From an uncultured Coriobacteriaceae bacterium (GTDB taxonomy: Bacteria; Actinomycetota; Coriobacteriia; Coriobacteriales; Eggerthellaceae), in NCBI GenBank assembly GCA_900539675.1, contig UQDJ01000001.1, forward strand, positions 111,416 to 175,415: DNA of 64,000 bases. The letters run 5' to 3'. A program made the position numbers and the translations under genes. Each line of letters opens with the position of its first letter. Position 1 is the first letter of the stretch. This document shows, piece after piece, positions 60,294 through 64,000 of this stretch. The notes beneath the pieces are model-generated. The model had not been told where the DNA came from. It worked only from the letters and a program-made list of their open reading frames with translations, and ran no database searches.

Positions 60294-60947
60294 ATGGGTA
60301 CATTTGATACAAAGTTGTTGATTGCCCAAGCTTTGGTTGACCTATGTGCGGAACAGCCTTTGAAGAAGGTATCCATCAGTGACATCGTTGAGAAAACGGG
60401 CAAGAATCGCAAGACCTTCTACTACCATTTCGAAGATAAGAATGCTCTTATTATTTGGAAGTTTCGCTACGATTTAGGCATTGAACTTCAGCACCGTTTC
60501 CCCGAAAACATTTTGGTCTACGAAAAAGAGGGCGAGGGCAAACTGCCAGAACTACCCTATTACATCACCCAGAAATCAGGCGTGCGTTCACTTGATCATT
60601 CCAAGTTCTTTGCCACATTCGCCATCATCTTGGAACGTGAGCGCGATTTTTACGCCCAGGCATTTGCCGAACAGGGGCCTTCGGCTTTGCGCAACTATTT
60701 GTATGAGCTCTATTTGCCCGCCTTGCGCAACGATATTTACATTATTCTGGCCAATCGTTATCTGCCAGAAGAAAACATCGACTTTTTAAGCGAATTTTAT
60801 ACGGGTGCGTTTTTGGCATACTTCATTCGCAAATGTGAACAACCCGGCAACAAGCGCATCATTACCGACGCTGGCCCGTTTGCGAATATTATCCACAGTT
60901 CTCTGGAAAGCGAAATTAAAGAAGCACAGCTCAGGCGCAATTTGTAG
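60294..60947 (+). CDS. TetR-family transcriptional regulator
   Basis: 217 residues from the ATG at 60294 (AAAGGAACC upstream). The N-terminal helix-turn-helix KKVSISDIVEKTGKNRKTFYYHFEDKNAL is of the TetR/DhaS-like kind that often ends its recognition helix in TFYYHF. The C-terminal domain is unlike that of the 1641 regulator. It is divergent from the OYE flavoenzyme, its most probable target, and the shared region has several dyads. Confidence 0.88.
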   Translation: MGTFDTKLLIAQALVDLCAEQPLKKVSISDIVEKTGKNRKTFYYHFEDKNALIIWKFRYDLGIELQHRFPENILVYEKEGEGKLPELPYYITQKSGVRSLDHSKFFATFAIILERERDFYAQAFAEQGPSALRNYLYELYLPALRNDIYIILANRYLPEENIDFLSEFYTGAFLAYFIRKCEQPGNKRIITDAGPFANIIHSSLESEIKEAQLRRNL

Positions 60948-60997
60948 CTCTCTGCCGTTACGTGACCCAATGCCATTTGTCACCTAACGTGATTTCA

Positions 60998-61094
60998 GCG
61001 CTCTTTATATCCTCTTGCTGTGAGGCTCTTATCCTCTTACTGTGAGACTCTTCATGCTCTCTCGCTGTGGCGCTCTTTATATCCTCTCGCTGTG
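60998..61094. repeat. 22-26-bp degenerate tandem repeat, four copies
   Basis: Four consecutive blocks of the form CTCTT-(ATA)-TCCTCT-YGCTGTG occupy 60998-61094, between the convergent tetR and acyl-CoA dehydrogenase genes. Copies 1 and 4 share GCGCTCTTTATATCCTCT exactly. Confidence 0.88.
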
Positions 61095-61118
61095 TAGTCG
61101 GACGATAGGGAGAGCAAC

Positions 61119-62276
61119 CTATTCGGCGTAGCTGTCCATAATAAGCGGAGCGGCAATGTAGACCATAATCTGATCGGTGCCTTCGGCAATCTGATTGCCA
61201 CGGCAATCCTGCCAAATGCTGCTTACACGAGAACTTTCGGTGTATCCCAAACCGCCTAATATCTGCATTGCATCACTGGCAACCTGCGTTGCCGTTTTTG
61301 GAATATAGCGCTTCATCAAAGCAACAGCCAACCGCTTGTCCTGCTTGTCATTTTCCATCGCCCATGCTGCGTCATACAGCATCGCGCGCATCGTACGCAA
61401 GCTTACTTCCATATCGGTAAGCATCTGTTCAATCTGCTGGAACTGACCAATAGACACGCCAAACGCCTTGCGGTGACGCGCATTTTCCACCGCATCTTCC
61501 ATGGCCGCTTGCGCCATACCAACCGAAGTTGCACACGTGAATACACGACCGTATTCCAGCAATTTAAAAAGGTGTCTAAAGCCCCCATCGTGTCCCTTAA
61601 GGCGATATTCCGGCTTAAGTTCCACGTTGTCGAATGAAACTGAAGCAAAAGGCACCATGGACTGACCAATTTTATTGATAGGAACAGCACGAATGCCCGG
61701 CAGATCATGAGGAATAAGCCAGAACGAAAGCGGCGGATAATCATCGGTTGCCGGCGCATCGTTATCAATGGCTGCCACCAAGATCATGGGCGAATATTCG
61801 CCATTATTCACGTAGGTTTTTTTGCCATCCAGAACAATTTTTCCATCGCGTGTTTCCACCGACGTGGTCATGCTCATGGTATCCGAACCCGCATTCGGTT
61901 CAGATACACCGAGCGAAAACATCAGGCGCCCCGTTTCGCGATATTCGTCCAACACCCGTGCAACCACACCTTCATCGGCAAATCCGCCAATAATCTGCAG
62001 GTTAAACAGATCATTTTGAAACGGTAAAACCGATCCTGCACAGCGAGAAAGTTCCTCTAGGATGAGCGTTTGAGACATGACGTCAAGCCCGCGGCGATTG
62101 CCACCATAGGTTTGACTGAGCGAAAAATAGCGATCCACAAAGCCCTTGGCAACATCGTCGGGCAAGCCTTGGTCTTTACGCCATTGAGACACGTGATCGG
62201 GCGTAAACACCTTTTCACCAAACGCGCGAAATGTCGCAATAATATTTTTCTGATCATGGGAAAGAGCGAAATCCAC
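61119..62276 (-). CDS. Acyl-CoA dehydrogenase
   Basis: 385 residues from a GTG at 62276, chosen because GAGGGG lies seven bases upstream and the protein then opens VDFALSHDQKNII, the family start; an ATG at 62348 would add 24 odd residues with no ribosome site. FAD/substrate segment SLGVSEPNAGSDTMSM, YVNNGEYSPMILVA, and the C-terminal QILGGLGYTESSRVSSIW with EGTDQIM supplying the catalytic base (about Glu365). E. coli CaiA lacks Glu at this place, so this protein looks like a true dehydrogenase rather than a CaiA reductase. It uses an ETF partner not encoded here. It may be co-transcribed with the upstream hydratase and hydrolase genes. Confidence 0.87.
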   Translation of the reverse strand: MDFALSHDQKNIIATFRAFGEKVFTPDHVSQWRKDQGLPDDVAKGFVDRYFSLSQTYGGNRRGLDVMSQTLILEELSRCAGSVLPFQNDLFNLQIIGGFADEGVVARVLDEYRETGRLMFSLGVSEPNAGSDTMSMTTSVETRDGKIVLDGKKTYVNNGEYSPMILVAAIDNDAPATDDYPPLSFWLIPHDLPGIRAVPINKIGQSMVPFASVSFDNVELKPEYRLKGHDGGFRHLFKLLEYGRVFTCATSVGMAQAAMEDAVENARHRKAFGVSIGQFQQIEQMLTDMEVSLRTMRAMLYDAAWAMENDKQDKRLAVALMKRYIPKTATQVASDAMQILGGLGYTESSRVSSIWQDCRGNQIAEGTDQIMVYIAAPLIMDSYAE

Positions 62277-62557
62277 AGAAGAGCCCCTCGCTGAATTCGA
62301 GCCTGACATGCACCTCATTTGCACACACTTGGTCAGTCCGTGCAGCATAGCAAATCAGAACTATGGCATCATTTTTCACTCTTAAGAGTAAGCTACCCCA
62401 CAGGGCTATTCCATCAACAACTTTGCCAATATGAGCAACAATGGCGGTCATATGGCCGCCATTGAAGTAATCTTTCAATTCATGATCGTAGTTTTACTAC
62501 TCATAATCAACAATCTGTCCATCCATACCGAATAGATTTTAAAGATTGGACAAACGG

Positions 62558-62613
62558 CTAACACCCTTTCACGGATGACTAGTAGCCTTTCACAGACAGC
62601 TAGCGGCCCTTCC
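62558..62613. repeat. 21-bp tandem repeat, 2.7 copies, including a gene end
   Basis: CTAACACCCTTTCACGGATGA, CTAGTAGCCTTTCACAGACAG and CTAGCGGCCCTTCC follow each other at a 21-bp period. The third copy begins at the stop codon of the 62600-63388 gene. Confidence 0.82.
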
Positions 62614-63388
62614 ATACTGGTTCGCGCTTTTCTGCAAAAGCGGTGGCACCTTCAATTTTATCTTCGCTAGTTTGAGTGATGCGCTCGTACTTTTCAAGCG
62701 TTTCCCAACCAAGCGAGGGATAGATCATGCCTTCGCCAAACGTTTCATACGCCGTGCGCTTGGTGTACTGAATTGCCAGCGGAGCGCCCTTGCAAATAGA
62801 ACGCGCCAGTTCCATTGCCTTGTCCAACACCTTGCCCGGTTCGACTGCGTAGTTAATCAAAAAGCAATCCAGCGCCTTTTGCGCATCAAAAGGTTCGCAG
62901 GTAAGCATCAATTCCATCGCGGGCTTAGCGGGCATCAATTGCATGATGCGCATCAACAAACCGCCACCAGCTGCCGTCAGCCCACGGCGAGGCTCTGGCA
63001 AAGAAAACTGCGCGTCAGTGCTAGCGACCGCCAGATCGCACGCCACCAAAATTTCTACGCCGCCGCCCAGCACCTTGCCATTAGCTGCGGCAATAAGAGG
63101 CTTAGAAATATAGCGCTTGCACATACCTGCAAAGCCATCTTTTTCATGACCCTCTGGATCATGATAGGTACCAGCTGCAATTTCTTTTAAGTCGCTGCCA
63201 GCGCAGAAACAATCGCCGGTGTTAGTGATAATGCCTACCCGCAACGAATCGTTTTCTTCCAAGTAGTCAAATGCGTCGGAAAGCTCCTTCCACATTTGGC
63301 TGTTAATGGCATTTTTCTTATCGGGACGGTTCAACGTAACAATAAAAATACCGTCGCTCTCTTCGGTCTTAATGAACTGATACGCCAT
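62600..63388 (-). CDS. Enoyl-CoA hydratase family protein, CaiD-like (copy 2)
   Basis: 262 residues, the same length as copy 1 at 39357. FCAGSDLKEIAAGTYH and ANGKVLGGGVEILVACD carry the oxyanion hole and Glu112. LPEPRRG carries Glu132. The C-terminus EGATAFAEKREPVWKGR is almost the CaiD ending. Both catalytic glutamates are present, so ordinary hydratase activity is expected, unlike copy 1. It lies between the alpha/beta hydrolase (55 bases upstream) and the acyl-CoA dehydrogenase on one strand, suggesting a short acyl-CoA oxidation unit. Confidence 0.88.
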   Translation of the reverse strand: MAYQFIKTEESDGIFIVTLNRPDKKNAINSQMWKELSDAFDYLEENDSLRVGIITNTGDCFCAGSDLKEIAAGTYHDPEGHEKDGFAGMCKRYISKPLIAAANGKVLGGGVEILVACDLAVASTDAQFSLPEPRRGLTAAGGGLLMRIMQLMPAKPAMELMLTCEPFDAQKALDCFLINYAVEPGKVLDKAMELARSICKGAPLAIQYTKRTAYETFGEGMIYPSLGWETLEKYERITQTSEDKIEGATAFAEKREPVWKGR

Positions 63389-63443
63389 AGGTTTCCCCTC
63401 TTTCCCCTGATGACCGAACGTTTATAGCAGCAAGTCGGCGCTT

Positions 63444-64000
63444 TTAAGACACTTCATGCAAGAATTTCTCAACCGCTTCATTAAATGCAGACGGATTGTC
63501 ATATGCCACAAAGTGGTCGCCCTGAACAAACACCAGTTCGGCATGAGGAATGCTGCGATAGATCAGTTTCGTGTGCTCAGCATCAATCAAATCCTCCGTG
63601 CCCACAATAATAAGCACCGGCATCTCTAGATCCTTCAATCGCGCAGGATCAATTGCTGGCTGCGTTGCCATCAGGTGGAACAGCTCATAGCGATGCATGG
63701 CCTCTTCACTAGAATCCTTCACAGCAGCTAACTGTTGTTCCTTTTCCATGATGCGCTTGCGCACGGGCGGAATAATGCCCGAAACGTCCAGGTTGACGCC
63801 ATTTAAGATGAGCTTATTGACGCGCTCAGGATGATCTAGCGCAAACATCAGAGCCGTAATGCCGCCATCGGAAAAGCCTAAGATATTCGCACGGAAAATG
63901 CCCTTGTCGTTCATAAACTCCAACAAGTCCTGCGCGAACTGGCCAAACGTAAAGGGCGCATCCCCACGAGGCGAATTGCCGTGTCCACGAGTATCCAGAG
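63444..64000 (-). CDS. Alpha/beta hydrolase (5' end outside window)
   Basis: At least 185 residues. The frame stays open to the right edge, and upstream of the first internal ATG (63926) it encodes LDTRGHGNSPRGDAPFTFGQ, the usual DxRGHGxS block, so the start lies beyond the window. Nucleophile elbow LGFSDGGITAL, acid in VGTEDLIDAEH and catalytic His in QGDHFVAYD complete the triad. It is probably an esterase or thioesterase. It is upstream of the CaiD-like and acyl-CoA dehydrogenase genes in the same direction, so it may release or trim the acyl group used there. Confidence 0.85.
   Translation of the reverse strand, partial: LDTRGHGNSPRGDAPFTFGQFAQDLLEFMNDKGIFRANILGFSDGGITALMFALDHPERVNKLILNGVNLDVSGIIPPVRKRIMEKEQQLAAVKDSSEEAMHRYELFHLMATQPAIDPARLKDLEMPVLIIVGTEDLIDAEHTKLIYRSIPHAELVFVQGDHFVAYDNPSAFNEAVEKFLHEVS

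Noticed and set aside
61119..62276. CaiA (crotonobetainyl-CoA reductase)
   Set aside because: The protein keeps the EGTD catalytic glutamate that E. coli CaiA lacks, so a general acyl-CoA dehydrogenase name is safer.

Overview
This window looks like a chromosomal segment of an anaerobic or microaerophilic actinobacterium of the class Coriobacteriia, probably a lower-GC member of Eggerthellaceae such as a Cryptobacterium-like organism. That placement is inferred from gene content and a mid-range base composition; no rRNA is present to confirm it. Supporting traits are paired coiled-coil NlpC/P60 hydrolases, an LCP protein with a long basic N-tail, MurT/GatD, long-form HPF, Old-Yellow-Enzyme flavoproteins with divergent TetR regulators, several CoA-thioester enzymes, and an HrcA/CIRCE-type clpC promoter. 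Genes are dense and the window is almost entirely chromosomal. I see no insertion sequence, prophage, CRISPR array or rRNA.

Layout. 0-16 kb is housekeeping: a left-truncated ferrochelatase gene, usp and tetR, a putative clpC-ispD-ispF-cysS operon behind a perfect CIRCE operator, lysS, greA, tatA, tRNA-Pro(CGG), two paralogous secreted NlpC/P60 hydrolases and nhaA. 16-24 kb holds hpf, a gamma-carbonic anhydrase, a polar amino-acid ABC transporter, a GNAT acetyltransferase, an MFS exporter, a VanZ-like protein and then an 889-bp gene-free stretch with several RNA-like structures before a second usp. 24-30 kb is aspartate-family metabolism (metY, metA, hom, lysA) plus rlmH. 30-34.5 kb is the cell envelope: an LCP ligase and a single-polypeptide MurT-GatD fusion. 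35-43.7 kb holds an acyl-CoA synthetase, an unknown protein with CstA, a CaiD-like hydratase, a CaiB-like CoA-transferase, an MBL hydrolase and a NUDIX protein. 44-50.4 kb is the cytochrome bd locus cydABDC. 50.4-56.4 kb is a five-gene operon for a multi-subunit FAD/iron-sulfur amine dehydrogenase with an ornithine-cyclodeaminase-family protein, next to amtB. 56.6-64 kb holds L-lactate dehydrogenase, an OYE/FadH-type flavoenzyme with a divergent TetR, an acyl-CoA dehydrogenase, a second CaiD-like hydratase and a right-truncated alpha/beta hydrolase.

How the parts may fit. The 50-56 kb operon suggests oxidation of ornithine-derived proline, or of an opine or D-amino acid, with electrons passed through Fe-S proteins. 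The neighbouring cytochrome bd and ammonium channel would suit electron disposal and ammonia handling. The CoA-ligase, CoA-transferase, hydratase and acyl-CoA dehydrogenase genes are scattered over 35-63 kb and resemble the carnitine (Cai) enzyme set without its transporter. MetA carries the Glu111 associated with acetyl-CoA use, which agrees with the adjacent O-acetylhomoserine sulfhydrylase MetY.

The least explained features are noncoding. The 22,961-23,849 region has two terminator-bearing folded segments flanking an eight-codon reading frame with a strong ribosome-binding site. About ten intergenic spacers carry degenerate short tandem repeats (period 11-44 bp), each with a different sequence; three of them run into the stop codon of the neighbouring gene.
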